Shown piece after piece: positions 54,378-63,666 of a stretch of DNA of 64,000 nucleotides (positions are counted from its first letter, which is position 1; each line of letters starts with the position of its first letter). The position numbers and the translations under genes are program-made. Source of the DNA: Virgibacillus salarius (GTDB taxonomy: Bacteria > Bacillota > Bacilli > Bacillales > Amphibacillaceae); the NCBI RefSeq assembly GCF_039521925.1, contig NZ_BAAACY010000011.1, positions 4,015 through 68,014 of the forward strand, read 5' to 3'. The notes below the pieces were generated by a model that did not search any database, was not told where the DNA came from, and saw nothing but the letters and a program-made list of their open reading frames with translations.

Positions 54378-55228
54378 AATTTCTCTAATCCTTCAGCTGC
54401 TTTTATTGTATTTTTTAAAAGCATTGTAATTGTCATTGGACCTACACCTCTGGGAACAGGAGTGATGAATGCCGCTTTTTCTTTTGCGCTTTCGAAATCT
54501 ACATCTCCAGTTAATGAGCCATCCTCCAACCGATTTATACCGACATCGATGACCGTCGCACCTTCCTTTATATCGTTTGCATGAATAGCATTTGGCCTTC
54601 CAACAGCAACAATCAAGATATCCGCTTGTTTTGTAAACTGCTGTAAATCCTTCGTTCGAGAATGACAATATGTAACAGTAGCATTTTCATTTAATAATAA
54701 CTGACCGACAGGCTTACCAACAATATTACTTCTTCCAATAATAACAGCATGTTTTCCTTCCATTGGAATATGTTTTGATTGGAGCATTGTCACTATTCCA
54801 AATGGGGTGCAAGGTAAAAATGTATTCATACCAGCCATCATTCTTCCAATACTTATAGGATGAAATCCATCTACGTCTTTATTAGGGTGTATTGTCTCAA
54901 TAATTTGTTGTTCACGGATATGAGTGGGAAGTGGTAGCTGAACAAGGATACCATGTACCGCCGAATCTTGATTGAGCCTTTCAATCAGTGCTAGTAATTC
55001 TTCCTCAGTAATAGAAGTTGGCAACTCAATTAAATCCGAGGATATCCCTGTTTCCCTACAAGCTTTTTCTTTTCCGTTAACATATGATTTAGAAGCTGGA
55101 TTATCACCAACTAATACAACGGTTAAATGTGGATATATTCCTTGCTTTTTTAGCTCTTCTACCTCTACTTTCATTTCATTTCGGAGTTCATCGGCTAACG
55201 CTTTTCCATTGATTATTTCTGCAGTCAT
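54374..55228 (-). CDS. folD: Methylenetetrahydrofolate dehydrogenase/cyclohydrolase
   Basis: 284 aa bifunctional folate enzyme. The cyclohydrolase lysine is in SYVNGKEKACRETGI (about 48-62), QLPLP follows (about 97-101), and the NADP-binding GRSNIVGKPVGQLLL lies around 164-178. C-terminal PRGVGPMTITMLLKNT is the second signature. Supplies formyl-THF for purine synthesis. Confidence 0.96.
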   Translation of the reverse strand: MTAEIINGKALADELRNEMKVEVEELKKQGIYPHLTVVLVGDNPASKSYVNGKEKACRETGISSDLIELPTSITEEELLALIERLNQDSAVHGILVQLPLPTHIREQQIIETIHPNKDVDGFHPISIGRMMAGMNTFLPCTPFGIVTMLQSKHIPMEGKHAVIIGRSNIVGKPVGQLLLNENATVTYCHSRTKDLQQFTKQADILIVAVGRPNAIHANDIKEGATVIDVGINRLEDGSLTGDVDFESAKEKAAFITPVPRGVGPMTITMLLKNTIKAAEGLEKL

Positions 55229-55246
55229 TCACGACATCCCCTTCGT

Positions 55247-55627
55247 TTATTGAACAAATTTTGATAGAACACCATTTATAAATTTTCCTGAGTTATCATC
55301 TCCATATGTATTTCCTAGCTCAATTGCTTCGTTAATGGAAACATTATCAGGTATGTCCTCTACATAGCTGATTTCAAAGATAGCAATACGTAATATTGTT
55401 TTTTCAACAGACGCTATTCGATCTATCGACCAATTTTCTAGCTTCTCTGAAAGCATTTTATCAATTTCTTCCTTATTTCTTGCCACACCTTCTACGAGCA
55501 TGGTTAAAAAGGCATCTTTCGTCTCATTTTCAAGAAAGTGCTCCATAGCCTCGGCTGGTTTATTGTCATTTACATCTAACTGAAACAATATTTGAAATGC
55601 CTTTTCTCTTGCTGTATGTCTGTTCAT
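55247..55627 (-). CDS. nusB: Transcription antitermination factor NusB
   Basis: 126 aa all-helical RNA-binding protein: RHTAREKAFQILFQLDV at the N-terminus and ISINEAIELGNTYGDDNSGKFINGVL-type end (NEAIELGNTYGDD seen). Acts with NusE in rRNA antitermination. It lies 18 bases upstream of folD and probably heads the nusB-folD-xseAB-ispA-OLE transcript, since a terminator precedes it. Confidence 0.95.
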   Translation of the reverse strand: MNRHTAREKAFQILFQLDVNDNKPAEAMEHFLENETKDAFLTMLVEGVARNKEEIDKMLSEKLENWSIDRIASVEKTILRIAIFEISYVEDIPDNVSINEAIELGNTYGDDNSGKFINGVLSKFVQ

Positions 55628-55724
55628 TGCTTATAGCTCCTTTTAACATATCTCTTACAAATCATAACATGATTATATCACCAATGCTAGAATCAACATT
55701 AAGACTGAATACCATGCTAATTAT

Positions 55725-55772
55725 CAAAAAAAAGAGGTCAAAAAAGGATCTAATATTCCTTTTGACCTCTCT
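55725..55772 (-). terminator. Intrinsic terminator after yqhY
   Basis: AGAGGTCAAAAGGA, 8-base loop, TCCTTTTTTGACCTCT then eight T on the minus strand; separates accBC-yqhY from nusB. Confidence 0.95.
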
Positions 55773-55774
55773 TC

Positions 55775-56161
55775 TTATTCATCTACAACGTCTGTTCCTT
55801 CCATTTGTATCCCTACAACATGAACGTTAATTTCATCAATTTCTAAAGCTGTCATATTTTTCAGCGTCTGTCTAATATTCGTTTGTAGCATTTGTGCAAC
55901 CTGGGGGATAGATACACCAAAGTTTAAAATAACAAATAAGTCGATTAAAATTCCATTATCTGTTAATTCCACCTTTACCCCTTTACTATGCGCTTTCTTA
56001 CCAAATCTTTCAGCCACTCCAGAGGCAAAATTACCACGCATCGCGTATAAACCATCTACTTCAGTAGCCGCTATACCTGCAATAACTTCAATAACTTCGG
56101 GAGCAATTTCTACTTTTCCTAAACGATCATCACTCACATTTAGTAATGGTTGTTCACTCAT
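55775..56161 (-). CDS. yqhY: Asp23/Gls24 family protein YqhY
   Basis: 128 aa. LGKVEIAPEVIEVIAGIAATEVDGLYAM is the DUF322/Asp23 start (seen in part), and LIDLFVILNFGVSIPQVAQ follows. Conserved next to accBC in Firmicutes; in B. subtilis YqhY restrains acetyl-CoA carboxylase activity, which fits its place 24 bases after accC. Confidence 0.92.
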   Translation of the reverse strand: MSEQPLLNVSDDRLGKVEIAPEVIEVIAGIAATEVDGLYAMRGNFASGVAERFGKKAHSKGVKVELTDNGILIDLFVILNFGVSIPQVAQMLQTNIRQTLKNMTALEIDEINVHVVGIQMEGTDVVDE

Positions 56162-56185
56162 TTGCTCACTCCTTTTAGTCTATGT

Positions 56186-57547
56186 TTATTCCGTTTTGTC
56201 TTGTACTATTGGATTTTCTTCTAAGAACTTTGTATTAAAGTCCCCGTTGATGAATACTTCATGATCCATAATTAAACGATGAAATGGAATAGTCGTATAA
56301 ACACCTTCCACAACAAATTCATCTAGCGCCCGTTTCATTCGTTTAACTGCTTCCTCTCTTGTTTTTCCATAGGTAATTAATTTCGCAACCATAGAATCAT
56401 AATACGGAGGAATTCGATAATCAGAGTATACAGCAGAGTCTACTCTCACTCCTAATCCACCTGGAGGTAAATACATTTCAATAGTTCCTGCTGACGGCAT
56501 AAAGTTTTTAAATGGATTTTCTGCATTAATTCGACATTCAATTGCCCAGCCTTCTAGTGTTACATTGGATTGCTTTATGGATAGCTCTTCATTATTAGCG
56601 ACTTTAATCTGCTCTTTTATTAAATCAACTCCAGTGACCATTTCGGTAACCGGATGCTCTACTTGAATACGTGTATTCATTTCCATAAAATAAAAGGCAT
56701 TACTTGTCCGATCAAAAATGTATTCAATAGTTCCCGCACCTTCATAACCTACAGCACGTGCAGCTTTCACAGAAGCTTCTCCCATCTTCTTCCTTATTTC
56801 AGGTGTTAACGCAGGAGAAGGTGATTCTTCAACTAACTTTTGCAATCTTCGTTGGATTGTACAATCTCTCTCTCCTAAATGAATAACATTTCCGTGTCTA
56901 TCTGCTAGTACTTGTATTTCCACATGGCGAAAGTCTGCAATATATTTCTCAATGTATACACCAGCATTACCGAAAGAAGTTTCTGCCTCTTTCTGTGTAA
57001 CCTCAATACCTTTTAGTAATTCCTCTTCCGATCTTGCTACTCGAATACCTTTACCACCACCACCAGCAGTGGCTTTAATAATGACGGGATAGCCAATTTC
57101 ATTGGCAACCACTTTTGCTTCTTCTTCATTTTCAATGATACCATTAGAACCAGGTACAATTGGAACGTTTGCTTCGTCCATTGTTTTTCTAGCTACGTCC
57201 TTAATACCCATCTTTTGTATTGCTTCGGGAGTTGGTCCTACAAACGTAATATTGCATGCTCGGCAGATCTCAGCAAAGTCTGCATTTTCAGCTAAGAAAC
57301 CATATCCAGGGTGGATAGCATCCACTTCTGTTAATATCGCAACACTCATTATATTGGTGAAATTAAGATAGCTGTCTTTACTTTGCTTCGGTCCGATGCA
57401 ATATGCTTCATCTGCTAATTGAACATGTAGTGCTTCACTATCTGCTTCGGAATAAACCGCTACCGTTTCAATATCTAATTCTTTGCAGGCTCGAATAATC
57501 CGGACCGCTATTTCTCCTCTGTTAGCAATTAACAGTTTTTTAATCAC
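56186..57547 (-). CDS. accC: Biotin carboxylase subunit of acetyl-CoA carboxylase
   Basis: 453 aa ATP-grasp enzyme. N-terminal KKLLIANRGEIAVRIIRACK, the ATP lid KATAGGGGKGIRVA (about 157-170), active-site EMNTRIQVEHPVTEM (about 287-301). Carboxylates biotin on AccB using ATP and bicarbonate, the first step of fatty acid synthesis; branched starters come from the Bkd operon in this window. Thirteen bases after accB. Confidence 0.97.
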   Translation of the reverse strand: MIKKLLIANRGEIAVRIIRACKELDIETVAVYSEADSEALHVQLADEAYCIGPKQSKDSYLNFTNIMSVAILTEVDAIHPGYGFLAENADFAEICRACNITFVGPTPEAIQKMGIKDVARKTMDEANVPIVPGSNGIIENEEEAKVVANEIGYPVIIKATAGGGGKGIRVARSEEELLKGIEVTQKEAETSFGNAGVYIEKYIADFRHVEIQVLADRHGNVIHLGERDCTIQRRLQKLVEESPSPALTPEIRKKMGEASVKAARAVGYEGAGTIEYIFDRTSNAFYFMEMNTRIQVEHPVTEMVTGVDLIKEQIKVANNEELSIKQSNVTLEGWAIECRINAENPFKNFMPSAGTIEMYLPPGGLGVRVDSAVYSDYRIPPYYDSMVAKLITYGKTREEAVKRMKRALDEFVVEGVYTTIPFHRLIMDHEVFINGDFNTKFLEENPIVQDKTE

Positions 57548-57560
57548 TCTTTACATCCCC

Positions 57561-58058
57561 TTACTTAGTGTTTACACGGAATAATGGCTGACCATACTCA
57601 ACTAGCTCACCATTTTCAACCAATATTTCAACGATTTCTCCTGAAACTTCTGCTTCGATTTCATTAAATAATTTCATGGCTTCAACAATACAAACAACCG
57701 TTGACTCATCTACTTTACTTCCTTTTGATACAAACGCATCTTTTTCAGGAGATGGGGCAGTGTAAAAAGTACCCACCATCGGAGATACAATTTCATGATC
57801 ATAAGCTACAGCTTGACTTTGTTCTGATGTAACTTCGTTTTCAACTGGTTCATTCTTAATATTTGCCTTTACATCTGATTGTTGTACGTTCTCTACCTTA
57901 GTAGTCGGCTGTATTTGATTATCCTGAACGGATACAGGATTTTTTTGACTAGATTTTTTCAAAGAAACCGTCGTACCGTTCGTTTCATACGTAAATTCTT
58001 CTATTGATGATTGATCAATTAACTTTATAATTTCTTGTATTTCTTGTACGTTTAACAT
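57561..58058 (-). CDS. accB: Biotin carboxyl carrier protein
   Basis: 165 aa from ATG at 58058 (MLNVQEIQEIIKLIDQS, with GAAAGGGTG upstream; an in-frame GTG at 58070 lies within that site). Pro/Gln-rich linker (about 40-85), then the biotinyl domain with the biotinylated lysine K129 in VEAMKLFNEIEAEVSG. First gene of accB-accC-yqhY. Confidence 0.95.
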   Translation of the reverse strand: MLNVQEIQEIIKLIDQSSIEEFTYETNGTTVSLKKSSQKNPVSVQDNQIQPTTKVENVQQSDVKANIKNEPVENEVTSEQSQAVAYDHEIVSPMVGTFYTAPSPEKDAFVSKGSKVDESTVVCIVEAMKLFNEIEAEVSGEIVEILVENGELVEYGQPLFRVNTK

Positions 58059-58117
58059 TACTGCTGGCACCCTTTCGTCTTCAAGCTTATTATTAGGTAC
58101 TAATAACTCCTCTTAAT

Positions 58118-58147
58118 ATTTTACGACAAGTCCAATATAAACTTCAA
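58118..58147 (-). promoter_or_regulatory. Candidate sigma-A promoter of accB
   Basis: Minus strand TTGAAG (58142-58147), 18-base spacer, TAAAAT (58118-58123), about 60 bases before accB. Confidence 0.35.
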
Positions 58148-58251
58148 GGTTTAACCTTAAAAGACAGATGTAAAAATGACCTTCCGATATCTTCTCTATT
58201 ATAGCAATACTCAATAATTAAAGCGAATACAAGGGTGCTTCGTCCATGACA

Positions 58252-58291
58252 AAAGCAAAGAATCCGAGCAATGGTTTATTGCCCGGATCTC
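58252..58291 (-). terminator. Intrinsic terminator of the spoIIIA operon
   Basis: GATCCGGGCAAT, 4-base loop, CATTGCTCGGATTC then TTTGCTTTTG on the minus strand, 10 bases past the spoIIIAH stop. Confidence 0.88.
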
Positions 58292-58300
58292 TTCGCTTAC

Positions 58301-58921
58301 TTACTCTTGATCTTCTTTACTTTCCTTATTCTCATCTGCATTTTCTTCAGTTGCTTGGCTATTCTCAGACGGAACAAATGATACATCTACGTCTTCATAG
58401 CCTATTTCATCTCGAACCATTTGCATAATAGAAACTGCTTGTGATTTAGGCAACTTTTCCTCAACCTTCAATTGAACGACAACTTTCTCATCGTCTTCCA
58501 TCGTTCTTACTAAGACATCCTCATAGTTAGCGGAAGCTAAAATACTATCCTCTAAAATTTTTTCTTTTGAAGACAAATTTTCTAATACATCAATTTCTTC
58601 AAGAGCCTGTTCCTTTTCTGTAGGCGTAGATGAGCTGGAAGCTACAATATCTGTTAACCGCTCTTTCTGTGCACTTCGATTATCTTCTAATTCCATTCGT
58701 AGTGAAGTGAAAAGTTGATCTTCTCCCAAATTCGATATTTCATCTACTTTGGCATCCCCTTCCGTTTCATTAGAATCTGTTGGAACAGCTTCCTCATCAT
58801 TGTCTTGTCCATTATTGACATATGCTATATCCTCGCTGTCTGGTGATGTCATATAATACACACTTAATACAATCATCAGACTTAACATCGTAAGTAACCA
58901 AACTGTTTGTTTTTTTAACAT
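58301..58921 (-). CDS. spoIIIAH: Stage III sporulation protein AH
   Basis: 206 aa. One membrane helix near the N-terminus (about 6-26), then an acidic, low-complexity linker (about 30-75, EDIAYVNNGQDNDEEA) and a YscJ/FliF-like ring-building domain (about 95-185). It binds forespore SpoIIQ across the intermembrane space. The C-terminus is unusually acidic (ATEENADENKESKEDQE), which suits a high-salt organism. Last gene of the spoIIIA operon. Confidence 0.92.
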   Translation of the reverse strand: MLKKQTVWLLTMLSLMIVLSVYYMTSPDSEDIAYVNNGQDNDEEAVPTDSNETEGDAKVDEISNLGEDQLFTSLRMELEDNRSAQKERLTDIVASSSSTPTEKEQALEEIDVLENLSSKEKILEDSILASANYEDVLVRTMEDDEKVVVQLKVEEKLPKSQAVSIMQMVRDEIGYEDVDVSFVPSENSQATEENADENKESKEDQE

Positions 58922-58936
58922 AAAATAATTCCTCCT

Positions 58937-59575
58937 TTAATTCTTTGGCATTACGGATACTCTGTGTGTCGGTACATCAAGTACTCTAGAAACTGCCTCT
59001 ACAATCCATTTTTTAACGCTTGCATGGTCAGCACCCTTAGCTACAACAAAAACACCACGTACTTCTGGTTTTTTTGTTTGTATTAGTAACGGAACTTCTT
59101 TTTCACCTTGCCTTACCAGTACAGTTTGTGCCTCTTCGGTCGAGTCTTCTACTTCTCTTGTACCGCCATTTTTATCAGATTCCTTTGTTGTTTGTTGCCC
59201 TTTCACGAGGTTTTTCTCATAGACTTTAATATTCGTAGATTCTAAATTAACCATGACCTCTGCTTCCGATACGCCTTTTATTTTGTTTAACAGCTCCTGT
59301 AGGTCCTTTGTATAAATCGTTTCCAGTTCTTCCATGTCAGAGGTAGTAGCTGATTTGTTTGAAGCAGTTTCTTTGGCAGGTTGTTCCATTGGTTGTTCTA
59401 TTTGCTGTTCCAATTGCTGTTCCTCAGCCGTTTCTGGTGAAGAAGAAAATATATTTCCAACGATGAGCAACAAGATACCTGCTAAAGCTAAAATAATAAT
59501 GTATCCCAATTTTTTTGGTGGGTGCTTTTTTGTGCCGTCTGATTTTTGGAATAATTTTTCTATTTTTTCTTTCAA
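58937..59575 (-). CDS. spoIIIAG: Stage III sporulation protein AG
   Basis: About 212 aa from the TTG at 59575 that overlaps the spoIIIAF TGA (behind GGGAGGGAGGGG); the longer ATG at 59593 would place the ribosome site inside the gene. One membrane helix (about 25-45), a Gln/Glu-rich spacer (EEQQLEQQIEQPMEQPAKE), then the ring domain that forms the large SpoIIIAG channel ring (about 80-212). Confidence 0.9.
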   Translation of the reverse strand: MKEKIEKLFQKSDGTKKHPPKKLGYIIILALAGILLLIVGNIFSSSPETAEEQQLEQQIEQPMEQPAKETASNKSATTSDMEELETIYTKDLQELLNKIKGVSEAEVMVNLESTNIKVYEKNLVKGQQTTKESDKNGGTREVEDSTEEAQTVLVRQGEKEVPLLIQTKKPEVRGVFVVAKGADHASVKKWIVEAVSRVLDVPTHRVSVMPKN

Positions 59576-60192
59576 GGTGCCCCTCCCTCCCATTGCAACG
59601 TTACTTTTTTGTTATCGAGCTCCCATACCTCTCTTAACAATGCTTGTATTTGTTCCAACTGCTCATCTTCGTTTGTGTTATCAGGGTTGTCCGTATCAAT
59701 TACAACATCATCAACTATACTCACTGCTCCCTCCCCATCTTTTGATTCTCTTAGATAAACAATGACTTCATCCAAGTTTTTGAAGGTCATCTCCTGTTGG
59801 TTACCAAATTGGAACTTAATATCCGTTATCTCTACTTGATATTCTTCCTGAAGTGGTTGTTCAGCATATTCTTTTAATTGGACAGCCATTTGTTCTAAAA
59901 TATATGCATCTTGTGCGTCTTCTATTTCATTTTTTTGTGATTCAATTAAATTTTCCATTGATTTTCCTTCCGTAGTTTCCTGTTCAAACTGTGCTACAGA
60001 GGCTTCTAACGCCTGATTAATATCAATCTGAAATATATAAAAAATTGGTTTTAATAAAATTAAAATTAAGATTAAACCAACTACTAATTTAATATATTTT
60101 TTCATGGAATTAGAGGGAACTAGTAAATCAATAATAGCCGCTAAGAGTAAAAACAAAATTATTTGTGTTACCCATTGGATTAATACCTGCAT
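59572..60192 (-). CDS. spoIIIAF: Stage III sporulation protein AF
   Basis: 206 aa with two N-terminal membrane helices (about 5-22 and 33-50) and a C-terminal ring-building-like soluble domain. A component of the SpoIIIA-SpoIIQ channel between mother cell and forespore. Stop overlaps the TTG start of spoIIIAG by 4 bases. Confidence 0.9.
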   Translation of the reverse strand: MQVLIQWVTQIILFLLLAAIIDLLVPSNSMKKYIKLVVGLILILILLKPIFYIFQIDINQALEASVAQFEQETTEGKSMENLIESQKNEIEDAQDAYILEQMAVQLKEYAEQPLQEEYQVEITDIKFQFGNQQEMTFKNLDEVIVYLRESKDGEGAVSIVDDVVIDTDNPDNTNEDEQLEQIQALLREVWELDNKKVTLQWEGGAP

Positions 60193-60202
60193 GTTCGTCC
60201 CC

Positions 60203-61378
60203 CTATCGTAAAAGCAATGTCAAATTACTTGCTACCACAATAATTACAATTGCTAGAAAAAACATAAATGATACAGCTAGCAAACACGCTAAGATAAATA
60301 CAATGTATTTACTTATTGTGTTTAAGGTAGTGATGACTGGTCCATCTCCAATTGGTTGTAATACTGCTGCAGCTATCTTATATATAATCGCAATTGCAAA
60401 AATTTTTAAGGCAGGGAATAGTGCAATAAATAATATAATTAAAACACCTACGATGCCAATCGCATTTTTTAATAGTAAGGACGCACTTAATATCGTATCT
60501 GCAGCATCTGTGAAGGTACGTCCTACTACAGGTATAAAATTTCCTGTAATAAACTTCGCTGTTTTCATAGCGACACCATCTTGTATAGCACTGGCCGCTC
60601 CTTGTACAGACATGACACTTAAAAAGATGGTTAAAAAGATACCAAGTGCACCTAAACTTACCGTTTTGAATAAGTTTGCCAAATGGGTAACCTTATAATT
60701 TTCATTCAGACTGCTTACAATAATTAATAGTGCTGATAGAAATAATAAAGGCAATATAAATGTTGAAATTAATAATCCGCATGCGTGAATTAAAAAGATA
60801 ATAATTGGATGAAAAAATGATACGGCAACCACATTTCCAAAAGTTGCCATCAAACCTAAAACTAGTGGTAAAAGTGCAATCATAAAGCTACTCATTGTAT
60901 CAATAGCATCTTTTGCATAAGATACTGCGGAATAAAAGCTATTTAACGCTAAAAAAATTAACACGATATAGACGACAAAATACGCTATTTTACTCACCGT
61001 ACTCTTTTCAAATGCATTATGCATGGTTTGCAACATGATAGAAAAGAGTGTAAGCATGAATAGAGAACCGAGTAATTTACCATTAAGTAGCAATTCATGA
61101 AAGAGAAATTCTACGAGTCCTATTAATGTATTTTTTAGCGAAAACGAACCCTGGTCTTTAATAAATTCGTAAACACTAGTTTTCTCTAATTCAGGAAGAT
61201 AACCACCGTAATCTTGTACTAGTTCCCCCCAATATTTCTGTACGCCTTCCAATGAGATGTCATCTAACATTCCGTCTTGAACATCATGAATATTCGGATT
61301 CGCTGAAATAGTAGCTTGTCCCAGAAAGAAAAAGAAAAAAGCAAATAGAAGGATACGGAATTTTTTATGATGTTTCAT
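60203..61378 (-). CDS. spoIIIAE: Stage III sporulation protein AE
   Basis: 391 aa with a signal sequence (about 1-26, ending ISANPN), a short extracytoplasmic part, then eight or so membrane helices (about 100-390). Polytopic core of the channel complex. It is 10 bases before spoIIIAF. Confidence 0.92.
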   Translation of the reverse strand: MKHHKKFRILLFAFFFFFLGQATISANPNIHDVQDGMLDDISLEGVQKYWGELVQDYGGYLPELEKTSVYEFIKDQGSFSLKNTLIGLVEFLFHELLLNGKLLGSLFMLTLFSIMLQTMHNAFEKSTVSKIAYFVVYIVLIFLALNSFYSAVSYAKDAIDTMSSFMIALLPLVLGLMATFGNVVAVSFFHPIIIFLIHACGLLISTFILPLLFLSALLIIVSSLNENYKVTHLANLFKTVSLGALGIFLTIFLSVMSVQGAASAIQDGVAMKTAKFITGNFIPVVGRTFTDAADTILSASLLLKNAIGIVGVLIILFIALFPALKIFAIAIIYKIAAAVLQPIGDGPVITTLNTISKYIVFILACLLAVSFMFFLAIVIIVVASNLTLLLR

Positions 61379-61407
61379 CCACCATGAATACTCCTTTCTG
61401 GGTTATG

Positions 61408-61800
61408 TTAGGTTGCTGGTAAAAAGCGTAATATAGCCTCAATTACAGCTGTAATTATTGGAACAGCAAGCAATAGAATAAATATTTTACCTGCAAGTTC
61501 AATTTTGGAAGCGACAGATTCGAGTCCGGCATCTTTGGTGATACTTGCACCAAGCTCAGCAATATAAGCTATCCCGATAATTTTCAAAATTGTTTCTAAA
61601 TACATTCCATCCACTTGAGCTTTCGTACCTAGTGTTTGAATTAATTGAAAGATAGAACCGATTTGTTGAATAATGGATAAAAAAATGATGACACCAGTGA
61701 TGACAATTACAAAGAATGCAAATGTTCGATTAATATCCTTTAAAATAATATAGAGAATACTAGCTACTATGCCCAATGTTACAATTTGTAAAATATCCAT
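61408..61800 (-). CDS. spoIIIAD: Stage III sporulation protein AD
   Basis: 130 aa, about four membrane helices, with the conserved core IAYIAELGASITKDAGLESVASKIE (seen in part around 76-100) shared by AC and AD proteins. Six bases after spoIIIAC. Confidence 0.93.
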   Translation of the reverse strand: MDILQIVTLGIVASILYIILKDINRTFAFFVIVITGVIIFLSIIQQIGSIFQLIQTLGTKAQVDGMYLETILKIIGIAYIAELGASITKDAGLESVASKIELAGKIFILLLAVPIITAVIEAILRFLPAT

Positions 61801-61806
61801 ATGATG

Positions 61807-62013
61807 TTACCCTTGGTAAAGAAATACGGATTTGATCTGCTGAAAAAGATCAGACAAACCGTTTATTACTAAAACTAGTACGATAATGAAACCAATTAGC
61901 GTTGCAAATTGAGCAATTTCCTCTTTTCCCATTTGTTTCAATATCGTATGGATTAGGGCTACAATTATCCCTATTCCCGCTATTTGAAATAAGATAGAAG
62001 CATCTGTAAACAT
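61807..62013 (-). CDS. spoIIIAC: Stage III sporulation protein AC
   Basis: 68 aa from ATG at 62013, behind AAAGGAG; an earlier in-frame ATG at 62031 precedes that site. Two membrane helices (about 8-28 and 38-58) joined by the polar loop KQMGKEEIAQ. Small subunit of the channel complex. Confidence 0.92.
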   Translation of the reverse strand: MFTDASILFQIAGIGIIVALIHTILKQMGKEEIAQFATLIGFIIVLVLVINGLSDLFQQIKSVFLYQG

Positions 62014-62031
62014 CGGGTTAACTCCTTTCAA

Positions 62032-62544
62032 CTATAGAAGCAGTAATACAACAAATATGCCACATAATACACCTAGGCTTTTAGTCATTTTTCCGTATTT
62101 TTGATAGTAATCCCTTGCATTTTCTAGCTCGCGATCTAAATGATTAGCTGCTAGCTGAATATGCTTTTGCTGTTGAAGAAAATCATGCTGACCTAATGTT
62201 TGGCCAAATTGTAATAATATTTCTTTTTCGTTATTTCCTAGACTGGAAATGTCCATTAAATCGTCTAAGGATTTCTGCCAAACAACATAAAAATCCTTAC
62301 TATCTTTATTCATATTTTTATACAATTGGTCAAAAAACGAATGAATTGGAAAAGGTGTTTGTTTTTTTATGGATTCAAACGCATCTTGTAAAGGTAATTG
62401 ACTGTACATCATTTCTGCCTCTAATATTTGTAGTGCATTTTTAACTTGTCTTATATGCTTTGGCCGATTTGCTAGTCGATTACTCCATTCAAATCCAATC
62501 CAAGTAGTTGTTCCTATAAATAGAAGTGCCCCTATCCATTGCAT
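62032..62544 (-). CDS. spoIIIAB: Stage III sporulation protein AB
   Basis: 170 aa with terminal membrane helices (about 3-20 and 152-170) around a helical soluble domain (about 30-145). Related to type II/IV secretion platform proteins and partner of the SpoIIIAA ATPase. Two bases after spoIIIAA. Confidence 0.93.
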   Translation of the reverse strand: MQWIGALLFIGTTTWIGFEWSNRLANRPKHIRQVKNALQILEAEMMYSQLPLQDAFESIKKQTPFPIHSFFDQLYKNMNKDSKDFYVVWQKSLDDLMDISSLGNNEKEILLQFGQTLGQHDFLQQQKHIQLAANHLDRELENARDYYQKYGKMTKSLGVLCGIFVVLLLL

Positions 62545-62546
62545 AA

Positions 62547-63470
62547 TTACCCTCCCATTTTCTTTCTTAATATGCTATTTCCATAAGCATCATATATATG
62601 CTGAAAACTTCCTGGAGAGGAGGTACGGTCCAGCAAGATAATTCTTTGAAATATTTCTTGCTGTAAAAGCGCTTGAATAGAAGGACGACGGTTTAATTCG
62701 TCAAGTGTTTGTCCATGAATACTACATATCACTACTACCCCTGCATTAATTGCTTCTAGTAAAGCATCCACATCCCTCTTACCGCCAATTTCATCAACAA
62801 CTAGTATTTGTGGTGACATCGAACGTATCATCATCATCATACCCTCTGCTTTTGGGCATGCGTCCATCACATCAGTTCGTGGTCCTATATTATGTTGCGG
62901 CACTCCTTTAATCGAAGCGGCTATTTCTGAACGCTCATCTACAACACCTACTTTTTGTGGAGGAATATGCGTCCAGCCTGACGAGATAATGCGTGTAATA
63001 TCACGAATAAGTGTTGTCTTTCCAGTTTGTGGAGCTCCAACAATAAGTGTATTTAAGTAACCTTGTTGATAGAGGTATGGGACTACCTCTGAAGCTGCAC
63101 CTATCTTTTCTTTGGCAATTCTGATATTTAAAAAGGTGATATACTGAATTGCTTTAACCGAGCCATTTATTGTATTAACTCTGCCTGCTAATCCAACCCG
63201 ATGTCCACCTTCTATCGTCATATAACCTTCTCTTAGTTCATCTTCCATTCGATATAAAGAAAATTCACTTAGTTGATTAATCATGTGAACAAAATCACCT
63301 TTAGTTGGAATTGGATGATAGACTGTTTTATGCGTTGCATGAAATATAAGCTCTACAGGTTTATTCAGCCGTAAGCGAATTTCTTCTAATTCATCCCACC
63401 TTCTCCCAACTTTTCTACTGACTTCATTTCTTATTTGTTCCGGGAATAAACGCAATACTTCCTCCATCAT
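62547..63470 (-). CDS. spoIIIAA: Stage III sporulation protein AA, ATPase
   Basis: 307 aa secretion-type ATPase. Walker A GAPQTGKTTLIRDITR (about 144-159) and Walker B region ILVVDEIGGKRD (about 219-230) are intact. First gene of the operon and the energy-coupling subunit of the SpoIIIA-SpoIIQ channel. The start may be the first or second of two adjacent ATGs (63470 or 63467), both after GAGGGAAG. Confidence 0.95.
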   Translation of the reverse strand: MMEEVLRLFPEQIRNEVSRKVGRRWDELEEIRLRLNKPVELIFHATHKTVYHPIPTKGDFVHMINQLSEFSLYRMEDELREGYMTIEGGHRVGLAGRVNTINGSVKAIQYITFLNIRIAKEKIGAASEVVPYLYQQGYLNTLIVGAPQTGKTTLIRDITRIISSGWTHIPPQKVGVVDERSEIAASIKGVPQHNIGPRTDVMDACPKAEGMMMMIRSMSPQILVVDEIGGKRDVDALLEAINAGVVVICSIHGQTLDELNRRPSIQALLQQEIFQRIILLDRTSSPGSFQHIYDAYGNSILRKKMGG

Positions 63471-63502
63471 CTTCCCTCACTTTTCTATATTGCTTACTAG
63501 TA

Positions 63503-63530
63503 AATGTATGCGCTATTGGACAAATTATGA
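63503..63530 (-). promoter_or_regulatory. Sigma-E promoter of the spoIIIA operon
   Basis: Minus strand TCATAATT (63523-63530), 12-base spacer, CATACATT (63503-63510), the latter a perfect sigma-E -10. It lies 33-60 bases before spoIIIAA, as expected for this mother-cell operon. Confidence 0.7.
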
Positions 63531-63666
63531 CCTATTTAAAAGTAGTTCAATAAGGGTTAAGGTAGTAGGTTCTAGTAAAACTATTAAGCATTCCGCTACG
63601 TCGATCTTTTTAACTTTAATAGTTGTATCTATTGAGGACAAACAAATCTTAACTTTTTCATTCAAG